This document shows, in pieces, positions 39,663 through 51,800 of a stretch of DNA of 64,000 nt (the first letter of the stretch is position 1; the number at the start of each line of letters is the position of its first letter). Where the stretch lies: positions 19,461,697 to 19,525,696 of the forward strand of contig NW_024041373.1 of the NCBI RefSeq assembly GCF_014851395.1. The letters are read 5' to 3'. The notes under the pieces are model-generated. The model did no database searches, was not told where the DNA came from, and saw only the letters and a program-made list of their open reading frames with translations. The position numbers and the translations under genes were made by a program. The stretch comes from Micropterus salmoides (lineage: Eukaryota; Chordata; Actinopteri; Centrarchiformes; Centrarchidae).

Positions 39663-42600
39663 ACTCTCTTACTCACACACACACACACGCACACACACAT
39701 GCAGCATCTTTTGGGACATCACCTGAGTCAGCTGTTCAAGGAAATGATGTCACACTAATCTGGGATCAGAGGAATTGGGGAATGGAAACCATGTATTGAC
39801 CCATTTAGAATGTTTACAAAATAAATGTATCATTAAAGTGCATGCATTGCAAAGCATTTAAAACTAACCTCTAGATCTAGCAGCCCCTCTTCTTTAAAAT
39901 GATCCGTTACTGTAAAAAACTTTATGAATACTGATCACGCAAATGAGGCCGTGTGTTTCAGAGCGTGGAATGGGAATGTGTGGGAGTCCCACATTCCTCT
40001 GGAAAATATGACCTAATATCTTTAAATATCTTCACATATACACAGGAAGGAAGCTAAGATTAACATGATCACATTATACAACAGCCATTTATAGATCTGG
40101 AATACATGAGGATAGAAGAGCCTTTGGCTTAGTTTCTCAGGGTATCATGTGTTGTCATATCTAAATTAGTCATGCACAGATAATACTCATTGATAGGTCA
40201 TCATATATTAGTTAATTATGTGAATTTTACCTCAATTTGAAAACGCTTCACAATATTGGACTTCTGCAACAGATATTTTCATTTTACAATGCCGTTGTCA
40301 TGTGTCTAATCTTATCCAAAGAAAAAACGTTCATGTAAACATTGTAGCTGACATTTTCAGTTTGAGTGAAAACAAAATCTTTGTTACAGTAAGTTTCAGC
40401 TGTGCTTTATTTAACTAAAAAAGCATACTGTATCATTGCATAAAGTTAATCATTGAGATGAGTTCTTTACAACTATGTGAGAAACTATGTAGTTGTGGAG
40501 AAGAGCTTGACCCCAGGCCAGCAAGGGCGGATCCTAAAACAACGCAAATATTCACTTCCTGTTTGAACACGCCCCTCTATTCCTCCTCTCTATACTCTCC
40601 ACACTCTCCATCTTTCCACCGTCTTTCATTTTAATGACGTATCTTGTTTTGTGTTCAACAGAAAGGCTTCAGTCCCCTCCATGTGGCAGCAAAGTACGGC
40701 AAGATGGAGGTGGCCAGTCTCCTCCTACAGAAGAGAGCTGCGCCTGATGCTGCTGGAAAGGTGAGATGTCTTTAAAAAAGGAGGAGAGGCCTGGTACACA
40801 ACACACTTCAGGGAGTCAATCTTAATGTTGACCAACATTTAAGAGTGTTTTCAGATGTTGGAAAACATGAGCTGTCTGAGGAGGGAGGTGCCTGGCACAG
40901 AACTCATTCTACATATTTGGCAGGAGATGACAATCCTACACAAAGCGAAAAAAAATTAAGGCAACAAAAGTATAAACTCCAATTTCTACCTAATCTGCGA
41001 GGTGTGTCAGGATCAGAGCCATTGTTTGCAATAATCCTTCAATATTCCTGTGAACATAAAAGAGAAACACTTGGAAAAATGTTAGAAACAGCCAATAGGA
41101 TTATTAGCAGCTGTTTGTAGAAGCTAACCTTATATAACAAAATAAAAAACATGAAGAAGAAATTATTCATAATACTGTGGATTAGGCAGTCAACTTTTTC
41201 TGGTGAGGTCTGGCCAACTCATGGCCAAAATCATTCAGATACTGTGACCATTTATCATTCTGCAAGTCTTTATGTCGCCTGCCCTTATCCAACCTGTCTC
41301 TAAGAGAGTAAACAGAACCCTTTTGGAGTTGTATTTTCCAAGCTGCAGCTGGACACGGGGGTTGTGGGGGTGGTTGTGTGGAGGAGCAACAGGTTTAGGA
41401 CTGATCCCAGGACAACACAGCCAACAGATAATTGTCCTGTTGCTAAAACCTTCTGGGTAGATTTGCTTTTATTACCCTGATGACATGCACTCATTCCACC
41501 TCTACATGCACCCTTGTACAAGCACATTTGTATACACATGCACACACACACATATTGACACACTTACATAGCATATGCCGACTGGCACTGATTAAAACGT
41601 AAGCTAGCAGTGTGTGTGTCTGTGCCACCATCTGAGAGCATTTAACATAATGGCAGTCAGGTATGATAATGAAGCTTCCACAGTGCTTGGTGGTGTCACG
41701 GTAAAATCAGTCCTATTGGAATACTGAGTCTAAACACAAAGCAAAATCAGTTTAATCAGTTTATTCCAGTTTAATTCAGTTCAGTTTTATTTATGAATAA
41801 TTGATTGATTTATGAAACAATTGATAACCAAAGTTATCTCAATGCACTTTTCATATAGAGCAGGTCAAGATTGTCCTTGTAATATTATTTACAGGGACCC
41901 AACACAGACACACACATTTTCTTTAGCGATGAGAAGAAAGACAATGACCCATGTGCTTTCCTCACATTTTGAACAAGAAACATTTTGACCCAAAATATGA
42001 CTCGTCTCCAGGAGAGTTGTAACAACACATCGCAACAGCTCATGAGATTATCAGAACACATTCTGCGCACTGAATCAAGTGTTTGTTAAATACGTGGGAC
42101 ATTCCCGTGGCTCGAGTGAACATTCTGGTGACTCAGTCCTGGTTGCTGAGTCTGAAGAGGACCAAAATAATAACAACATGCTGCTACTGCTGCTGCTAAC
42201 ACTCTTACTCCTCATACTAATGCAAAAAACTTTATTAATTGCCACATCATCACTGTCCAATGAAAACCATCTTTCTCCAAATTTGGGCAACATTTCTTTC
42301 CAGTAAAATGAAGGATTAAAGGGAAACTTATTTTACACATCAAAGACTCTTTAGAGGTCTTGAGAGGTGAGGAGACTTTTGTGGCTACAGAGGGAGCTGA
42401 GCATAGTCTGATAAATGTTGGATGGTGCTGACGTTTGAAAATTAAAAAAAATCTGGAGGTGTGGCGTTAGAAAGTTGCAAACCAGAACTCTGTAGCCCAC
42501 TCCTCGCCTCTGCTTGAGGCTAGCAGCCCAGTTTGCTAGCATAACACACCTGAATCTTTGACCGAGCTGTCTGTGGGCTAGCTGCATTGTGGGTCTTGTG

Positions 42601-45600
42601 GGCGCCAAATTTTTTTCAAGGAAGAAGAATATGGGGAATAAAAAAGACTATATTATATACATATACATATATCTATATTTTTTTGTCCATCATGAGTCCA
42701 ACATTGTTATAAGGGTGTAATGCCACATCAGTGGAGTACTCCTTTAAACCTCCTAATAAATTCTCCTACCTAAGCTACTTTAAGCTAAATAAGCAATTTA
42801 AAAAAACAATTGGGGCAAACTTGTCATTTGGGAGAAACATTTCATAGGCCAGCGAAGACATGCTCATCTCTGTCTCTTTTGATAATTCTCATCCTCACCT
42901 AGTGGCTTCTTCGAGATTGGAGCATGAACATGTTGCTCTAAATTGTCTCCTGTACTAAATATCTTCCATTAGTTTAATGTCCATCTCGGTTCATGTCTTT
43001 ACATCCTGTTGGTTTGGTTCTTTCGTTTTACTTATCGCAGTGTTTGTGCGTGTGTGTGTTCAGTGATCTAACCTAATGTTGTGTTGCATGCTTGTGTGTA
43101 CGTGCGTGGATGTGTTTGTGTATTTGTGTCTGTGGGTGTTTTAGAGCGGGCTAACTCCACTGCATGTAGCTGCTCACTACGATAATCAGAGAGTGGCACT
43201 GCTGCTGCTGGATCAGGGAGCTTCCCCACATGCTGCCGCCAAGGTATCCACACAAACATGCATAAATACACATACTACAATAAATTCACCTGGCTTATGC
43301 CCTCAGTGCCATCTCAGACCGTTAACAATGTTCTGTATGTAACGTACATCTGTTCAAGATCTAATGCTCACCCGTTTTCTACCATTCCATCTTGTGTGGG
43401 CTTTGACATTGTAAGTGAATGTGCAGCTTTTTGCTAAGCAGAGTCTTTGATATCCTTCGACTAGCCTGAATTATGTTCATACTGCCAGCATGTTGGGTTT
43501 GGTGGTTTACTGGATGCTATGTTTTCATATTTCACATAAAACAAAACTTGAGTGCACATATGAGTGGCCTGGTGATGTGTTATACATGTTGTAAATTACT
43601 CCAGAGTCTGTCCTACTACCACCCACTTTTGTGAAGTGTGTTCCAGAGCTGTAAATTTTGCATTTTCCCCATAAAAAGCACAAAAAAAGGCCCTTTAGTT
43701 GCTACACTTGTTGAAATGTCTGACACAAAGACAGAACTGGCAACCAAAATATGGCTGGACGGTGATGCAAGAGGAGACCAGAACTTGTAAAGCTAATTCA
43801 TCCTTGCTCACCGTCTTCCCTTTTTGTAACTGGCTCTGTCTCCTGCTAGCTCTCTCTCCCTTAATCTGTATCTGTCTCTATTTATTCCTTTATTTTTCTT
43901 GCCTCCCACCCACACTCTTAGTCATTCCTGCCTGGTCCGGGTTCTCTCATTTCCTCCCTCCTCTGAATTGTTTTTCATTTGGCTGGGTGCTAAAGTTGGT
44001 GTGCTGGGTCTAATTTAAATGCTTTTTTAAAGGGATGAGTTGTCTGGAAGTGTTTGCACACATGTATGATCACAAAGTTGTGGCATATAGCATGGTGCTT
44101 TACATTTCTGTACTCAGACAGGAGGATCTGAAATTATCTTTGCTGGGAGAACAGACAAAATGTTGTTATTATTATTATTATTATTGGTGGTACTATTAGT
44201 AGTAGTAGTATTATCTCATCTGTCGGTCAATCCACAGCTGAGATTAGTGTTAAATCCGGTAACATGACTGTAGATTAAGTGTCATAACTACTGGATGATA
44301 TGTTGATGAAAATTTTATAAATTGGTCATGTTTTTGGTCAAATTGCTGCATCATGTTTTCTGTAGTAATGCCAATGCTGAAACTTCTGACCTCTTTTTTG
44401 GCTGATTATTTAGCTTCATATCAGTTTTCTGTCCCGTTATTATATCAAATTTATTGGATATATTGAAAATGACAGCCTGATCTAATCGTAGTGGCCATTC
44501 CACTACCTTGTCTATACTACAGTCTATAATGTATGTGAATTCCATTTTGAATGGGATGAAATACATAATAGAAGAAGACACCTAATGAAAACCTTCCCTG
44601 TTTTATGCAACACTGACCTTTACTATCCAATTCTCAGTAGAATTAAATAAATTAAAATATACCAGCCATCAAATCCTGAGGAACTAGGAGAACAGCTCAG
44701 TCCAACCACCTGACCTGTACATCTCTTTTGCCTCAGAATGGCTACACACCACTCCACATTGCTGCCAAAAAGAACCAAATGGACATTGGGACCACACTGC
44801 TAGAGTACGGCGCCGATACCAACGCGGTGACGCGGCAAGGCATTAGCCCCATTCACCTGGCAGCGCAGGAGGGCAGCGTGGACCTGGTGTCCTTACTGCT
44901 GGCCAAGAATGCTAACGTCAATGTGTGCAATAAGGTGAAATCACTGACGTAGCTACAGTTCAGTAACAAGTGTGTATTCATTTACACAGACCACACACTC
45001 GCACACATGCACAAAGCTAGAATCAACTTAATGGCAATTTTTAGAATGTAGATAAACACTTCTCACTAGCATCATCATTAGTGTACTCATTTTTACCTGG
45101 GCACTCTCAACAGAGTACAAAACAGATAGGTCTTGAGGCTTTTCAAACTAGTTTCCAGCACCCTGTTTCAGATAGCAACACATCCCAACAAATGTATTTG
45201 TGTATTCACACGCGTTTCTGTGTGTCTTTTCCGCATATTCAGAGCGGACTTACACCACTCCACTTAGCAGCTCAGGAGGACAAGGTTAATGTTGCGGAGG
45301 TCCTTCTCAACCACGGGGCTGATGTCAACCCACAGACAAAGGTAAAGCTTTCTCAGATGATGCACACACACATGCTGTAAATACGCACACAGATAACGGT
45401 TTTCATATCACATTTTGTAGTTAAGGTTTGACCATGAATCTTTTATTTACACGTATCATTATCTTTGCTATATATACTTATACTTTGTGTTTTTCTCTCT
45501 ATTTGATACTGTGTAGTTTTAATATATTCATGGCATCGGAAAAATACTCTCACACACCCTCGTTCTTGGGCACACACATAGACATTTGTCCGTAATCATC

Positions 45601-45653
45601 TCAGGTGCTACATAAATAAAGGATTGATACCTGAGTGGAAAGTGTTGCACCAC

Positions 45654-45691
<38 letters not shown>

Positions 45692-45789
45692 CATGATTAT
45701 GACCACATACAAGCTCTAATGTTCACACTCATACATATGAGCCCCATAACAAGTGCCATAGCTGATGGTTGGGCTTGCACAAGGTTATG

Positions 45790-45840
<51 letters not shown>

Positions 45841-48800
45841 TATTTGTGCTGACAGGACAGTTGTTTACAGCAAATAAGTTATTCACTCACTGATCTCCTC
45901 CATTACCATTATGCACTGTACTCATAATTCATAGAGGACATGCAATGTGATGCAGTTTTGAAGTTATATTTAGTATCAGAGATATCATGCTAAGAAGCAG
46001 GGGAAAGTTCATATATTTCCATATAAATCATCCCGTTTTTTTGCACAATAATAATAAGATGCACTTGAATACCAGCCAGTTTTTCCAGAAAGTGATATAA
46101 CAAGATGAAGCCTCCAGTCAGCATGCGTAACTATATCCTCTTTTCATTTACTCGCCCTTTCATCTCTGTGTCTCTTCCTCCATCTACTTTCCTTCATGCA
46201 GATGGGTTACACTCCACTGCACGTGGCTTGTCACTATGGCAACGCAAAGATGGCAAACTTCCTGCTGCAGAATAATGCCAGAGTCAATGGCAAAACCAAG
46301 GTAGAAAACATGTGTTCACCCACAGACGTGCATGCACCCACCTACACATACACACACTCACATGAACAGCCTTGTATATGGTGTTGTAATATTGTATTAT
46401 TATTGTGTAGATCTTTCTTTACATCCAAATGGCTACATCCAAATATATTATGATATTTCCTCTCTTTCCCTGACTGCGTTTGTGTGTCTCTGTCTAGAAC
46501 GGGTACACTCCTCTACACCAGGCTGCTCAGCAGGGCCACACCCACATCATCAACCTGCTGCTTCAGCACGGGGCCTCGGCCAACGAGCTCACCATGGTCA
46601 GTGCACACACACTGGCACATACACACTCCAACAGAGCTGAAGCTTGTATGAAATACTGAATGCTCCTTGTGTTTTCTGTGCGCATGCTGTGAATAACTTC
46701 CTGTTGGCCTGTCATTGGTCAGAATGGGAGCACTGCCCTATCCATCGCCTGTCGTCTTGGGTACATCTCCGTGGTGGACACTCTGAGGCCAATGACGGAT
46801 GAAAACCTGACTGCCATGGTGAGACAGAGTCTTCCTGCCAGCAGCATTTTGTATGGTTAAATGCACACAAACTCTATCACATCACCAAATGAATTCCAAA
46901 CTAATTTGAGTCTTACTTACGAATATTTTCATTTTCAACATGGAAATAGGTTGAATACTAGGAAATTAACACGCTTATCAGTAAAAAGTGGTATTTCATT
47001 GTTGTGAGGTTTTTGTTGTACCCTAAAGATATGAGACCATATAACATTTTAGAAGTGAGAAGCACCCTCAGTTGCAAGCACAGTATCTGATTTAGAAAGT
47101 TCACCTTGGTGGAACATTCAAGGATTCTCTCACATAAGATTTAAGAGTCAAGTGCCAAAAGGCATTGCAATCAGAAGTTACAAGGCATGTAATGACTACA
47201 AATGTGGACAAAGTGAGATATATATAATTTTAGTTATTTGTTGAATTAAGAGGTTTTGATGTTGAGGATTGATTTAGAAAACGGTATGCAGTGAAGGTAC
47301 TCAGACTAAAACATGTAAAGCCACTAAAGGCTTAAAACTTGGCCAGTCAGCCAGCAGCATAGTGTGAGCGGAGTCAGTGTGTGAATCCTGCAAATCATTG
47401 ACTAAGTAAGTCAGTCAGTCTCGTGTCACATGTGTGAAGTTATCCTGATTGCAAGAGTGAGAGGGCTTAGATTGGAGCTTAAAGTTTCTCCTCTAATAGC
47501 CCAGGTCACTAACAGTGATCTCATCCACACACGTGTCTGGGAGAAAGAGGGGGAAGGGAGAAGGGTGTGGAAGTGGGAAACAAGGGAAGGAATTAGGATG
47601 AGGAAGAGGTGACAGGAGTGTAAGGGGGACAGTGAGTGAAGAGACGAAGACAGAGGTCACTGAGAATCCTGCGCAATCAGCAGTGTATTAGTCATACTGG
47701 CTTCTACCTACAGTAAAGTAACTTAAAGATCAAGGTTGTTTCCCTACACCTTTGTATGATTGATCTGTTATTCACTGTACAGAGGCCTCTACTTTTGTTT
47801 TATGTATCTGTTGAAGCTACATCTGCAGCCTGTGGGGCCTTTGCTGGTCAACTATGTAGGGTAAAATGACCCTCAGAAACACAGTATCATTACTTCTTAC
47901 TGTGACAAGGGTCAAACACATGGCAAGATTCAGTTTAATGTCCATATTAGGAAATATATGTGAAGGTCACACTTCAGTTGGAATCTAAATGCTAAACATG
48001 TGATAAACTGACAACAGTAGTCTCTAAACTATTTCAGGTGATATACCACTTTCAAAATGGTTAATGTTTAAGATATACTTCATGATTTTGTTAAGGGATC
48101 CTGTTAGCTCAGTGCTGCTTTTATGAAAATTAGTTGTAAACGGCATTGAGTTTCAAATCAGCCCAGTGAGCTGGCGGGGATTTTTGACATAAGATGCTTT
48201 AACAATTTCAGAAATCATACTGTTAAGGCTCAGGTTTAGGATGTCAATTGGGAGTAAATAGCAAAAAGGTAAGACACTGCTTATGTTATGTGACAGTTGA
48301 GTATGAACAGTGAACTCAAATGATCATTTGAAATATTGTAAAATAATAATAATATTCTTACTACAATATTATATCTCATATTTTCCATTTGGAACTGGTG
48401 TCTGAAATTTGTCCAGATGTGGAAGAAACATAATGCTGTATTGGCAAAATTGGATTGTTCAGTTCTGTTTTTCACACTTACAGAGTGCATCAGAAAAACA
48501 CAAAATCAATGTCCCAGAGACCATGAATGAATTCCTCGACTTGTCAGACGATGAAGGTATGTGAAGCATGCTAAAAAGTTCTCTGCATTCGCCTCATTTT
48601 CATTACTGAGTACTAAAATGAAATGAATTTATAATAGCAAAAAGTTGTTGTGACTTAACAATAAAAAAGTAATATCAGGACTCTGCATGATTTCCATACA
48701 CTTGACTGTGTGCTATGTGATGTAATTTTCAATAACATGTGCATGTTTCACTGTATGTGTATCCAAATCACACAGTCCGGGCCAATGTGCCAGAAATTCT

Positions 48801-51800
48801 CAATGAGGAGTCTTTTTCAGATGTTGATGAAGGTATTTGTCACCAGTTTGCCTCCACCGTTCTGTTGTTTTTGTTTATTTTCCTTTAATTTTAACTCACC
48901 TGCCTGTTTGAAGAGCTAAACGTCAAGCCTTTGCTATACTACTATTCAGCTTTGCTTTTCATTTTCAATAGAAAGTCTACAGGCAAAATCAGAACACATT
49001 CACTCAACAGCCAGGACACGCACACTTCCCACTTATACAGAATACTGTGGTTGTGCACTTTAGTTATTATACAGGTGCTATTAATCAGACAGATAAACTA
49101 GTGAATTAAAATGAATTTAAATTAATATGATTCTCATCCAAAAAGCCAATAAGAGGGTTAGATATAGCAGAGATTCTATTTCTGTGAGGTTTCATTTTTG
49201 TTTAGTTTACTGTAATTCTTAGCTTATCATCAGACAAAAAAATAAAATCTCATCTATTTTGTCCAAGAAATCAATCAGCAAAAATTAAGTATTTGAACTG
49301 TTTTAGCCTTGAATCTGGTCTTGGTTTTCTGGCAGATTTCAGTGCTTTTGCTCACAAATTGACACTGCTGATGTTATTTTCTCTGCAACTTAAAAACACA
49401 CTTGTTATTTTTAACTGCTTGCACACAATAAGTCTGATACTGCATGATTCTCCTCATCAAAAGCACTTTGTGAAGTGTCATCCTAACTTCATAACCCTGC
49501 AATCTCTTTGAAGGAGTTGCTGTAAGAAAATGAAAATAAGGTCAATGTGTCTCACTTTATAATTTAGACAGACTACGAAGAGACGTGCATGTACATTCAA
49601 TGAAATAATCTTGCTTTATTACATTTAAACCTCAGTAAATTACATAACATTTCTAATATCATAGTTCGCTGGAGGAATAGCTGCTGTAGCACTGCATAGC
49701 CAAATAGCACTGCCAAGTTTATGGTACAGTCACATTGTTTCAGGTTGCCCGCTTCAGTCTTCTGTCCTTTGTTTTGGAACCACACAGCAGCAACAGGCCT
49801 GTAAAATTGATGAGCTTGTTCATGGGCTGTTGCTTAGGGGACAGTTGGGGCGTGTGGAGTTTCTGTGTCAGGTGATACAGCTAGACTCAACAAGTTACAT
49901 ACACACACATATCAGGTGTATAATAGATGCATTTCTACTGTAGCTGTATAATGAAGATCCTCATTGGCATCTATATGATTCATTGTGTTATCACCACCAC
50001 GCAGGAATTATAAATAAGAGAATCCACGGCCTCATGTACTCCACATAAACTGTTTATACTGTGTGCATAATTCATCAGCATTGCACTTCTGCAGTGTGGC
50101 CTTGATATTCACTTTGCCCAATATTAGCAGCACCACACTTGCTTCAATATAGCTGTTGCATTCAGGCTTACACTCCTTCATTTTTGTAGGATGTTTTTGC
50201 TGTGTGTGTATGTGTAAAAGAAGGAAATAGAGGACTTAAAGAGTTTCTACATCTCACTTTAATCCTATATGGGGGGAAGCCAATCCTATTAAGCAGTAGG
50301 TTGGTGTTAGTGTGACGGGTCACTCCTGGTCTCTGATGTGTGTGGCCTGCCTGTGCAATCATACTTATCTCCTGCTTTCTATAGAGTACTATAACTACTA
50401 ATTGCACCATCTTTAGAAAGCAAGTTAACTCCTTGTTGTGCTCTGCTGTCGTCACAGTGTAGAGTATCTCCATAATCCCTATAGCACTGGCCTTAGAGGA
50501 TATTTTTACTACAGTTACTGAACGTCTTAACTGTCAAACAGATCTTGCATAATTGTTCTAAATTTAAGTATTCTTGTGCAACTGTCATCAGTCATTGTGT
50601 GCAACATTTAACAGGAAGAAGAGAGAAATATTGCTTCATTTAAAAAAAAAAAATAAGCAAAATGATTCCTGCTGCTGTTATTTCATCATTATTTTAGCCC
50701 CACTCCCTGTTTGAGAAGTAGCCAGGCTCCCTCAGAGACTTCCACCATAGAGGACAAACAGGCAGGAGGAGTGTTCAGTGAGAGTTTCTTCTTCCCTCCG
50801 TCACTGTCTCCTCCACTGAGGTTCCCAAGCATTTTCTCGAGTGACCTGTCAGCTGACTCTGCTCCCCAGAGAGGGGTAAACACTTTCAGTGCGGCCCCTG
50901 TTTGCTGTGGATGCTGTTGACCGTGCGACGCACCAAGACTTTCCCTCTTCAAATCCAATGAGATGAGCTTTTTTGAGCCGCCTGCAGGATAATTAACGCC
51001 CGTGTCAGATGCCTCGGACTTATACTGTTTCTGCTCAGCTATGTGTAGGCCTACTGTTTCTCAACAAGGAGACGCAAATTTTAGCCGAGTTCAGTTTTAT
51101 TCATTTGCGGAGAAAAGGCGACATGAACGTGCGCACCGGCGACAACGCGCGAGTTGGTCTGAGTGGAGTTAAGTTCCTGGGGTGAAAAGAGGGCAACATT
51201 TTCCATCAGCTCCAGAAGCACTGAATGGACAGTCTACGCCTCTCACTGGATTTACTTTGCATCCTGGGAACGTTTTGTAGAGCTCTAGTGAAAATAAAAA
51301 GAACTCAGGAAATATAAAAAGAGTTGTGATCAGTATGGCTGCGTTAGACAAAGGTAAGTTAGAGCTTCAGAGGAAGTTTTGAAGGCTGCGATGTAAAATG
51401 CTGAAGTTATTTTTCTATTTTTATTTTTGGTTCTCTACCAGTGGATGGTAGAGATGGATACCAATTCACTCAGCCTCTTGATTTCTTATTTATTTTTAAC
51501 TTGTGTTGTTAAAAATAAGGAGAGGGTCAAAGAGAGAGGAAAAGAGTTTTGATGCGATTACTTTGTAGCCCAGAAGATGCTTTAAATATTAAATATTGTG
51601 TATCTTGGGTGGGGTGTGTGTGGTGGGGTATAAGGTTAAATGGGACGGTGACACATTATTACAGCAGCCGTTGTTTTCCAGCTGCGTGAAGTCAGACAGA
51701 CGCAGCTAGAAAAACACAGGAAGTTAGGTGATCAATTTTCCATCAGAATAAAAGCAAAGGCTAACAGCCTATGCCTTTTGTAATCCGTACTGTCATGTTA

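Larger units (their letters stand above)
39009..43144. other. introns around the repeat 17 exon
   Basis: TC/CA array 39637-39700, fish repeat 41750-41970 and family E copy 42313-42750. The open stretch 40845-41120 is in AT-rich DNA without splice sites. Confidence 0.65.

Noticed and set aside
43068..43271. Antisense frames mirroring ankyrin exons (also at 31227, 37050, 38749, 61798 and 61815)
   Set aside because: Complement shadows of the true exons, whose sense translation is unambiguous ankyrin sequence.
48281..48490. Minus strand frame touching the KHKINVPET linker exon
   Set aside because: AT-rich antisense shadow without motifs.
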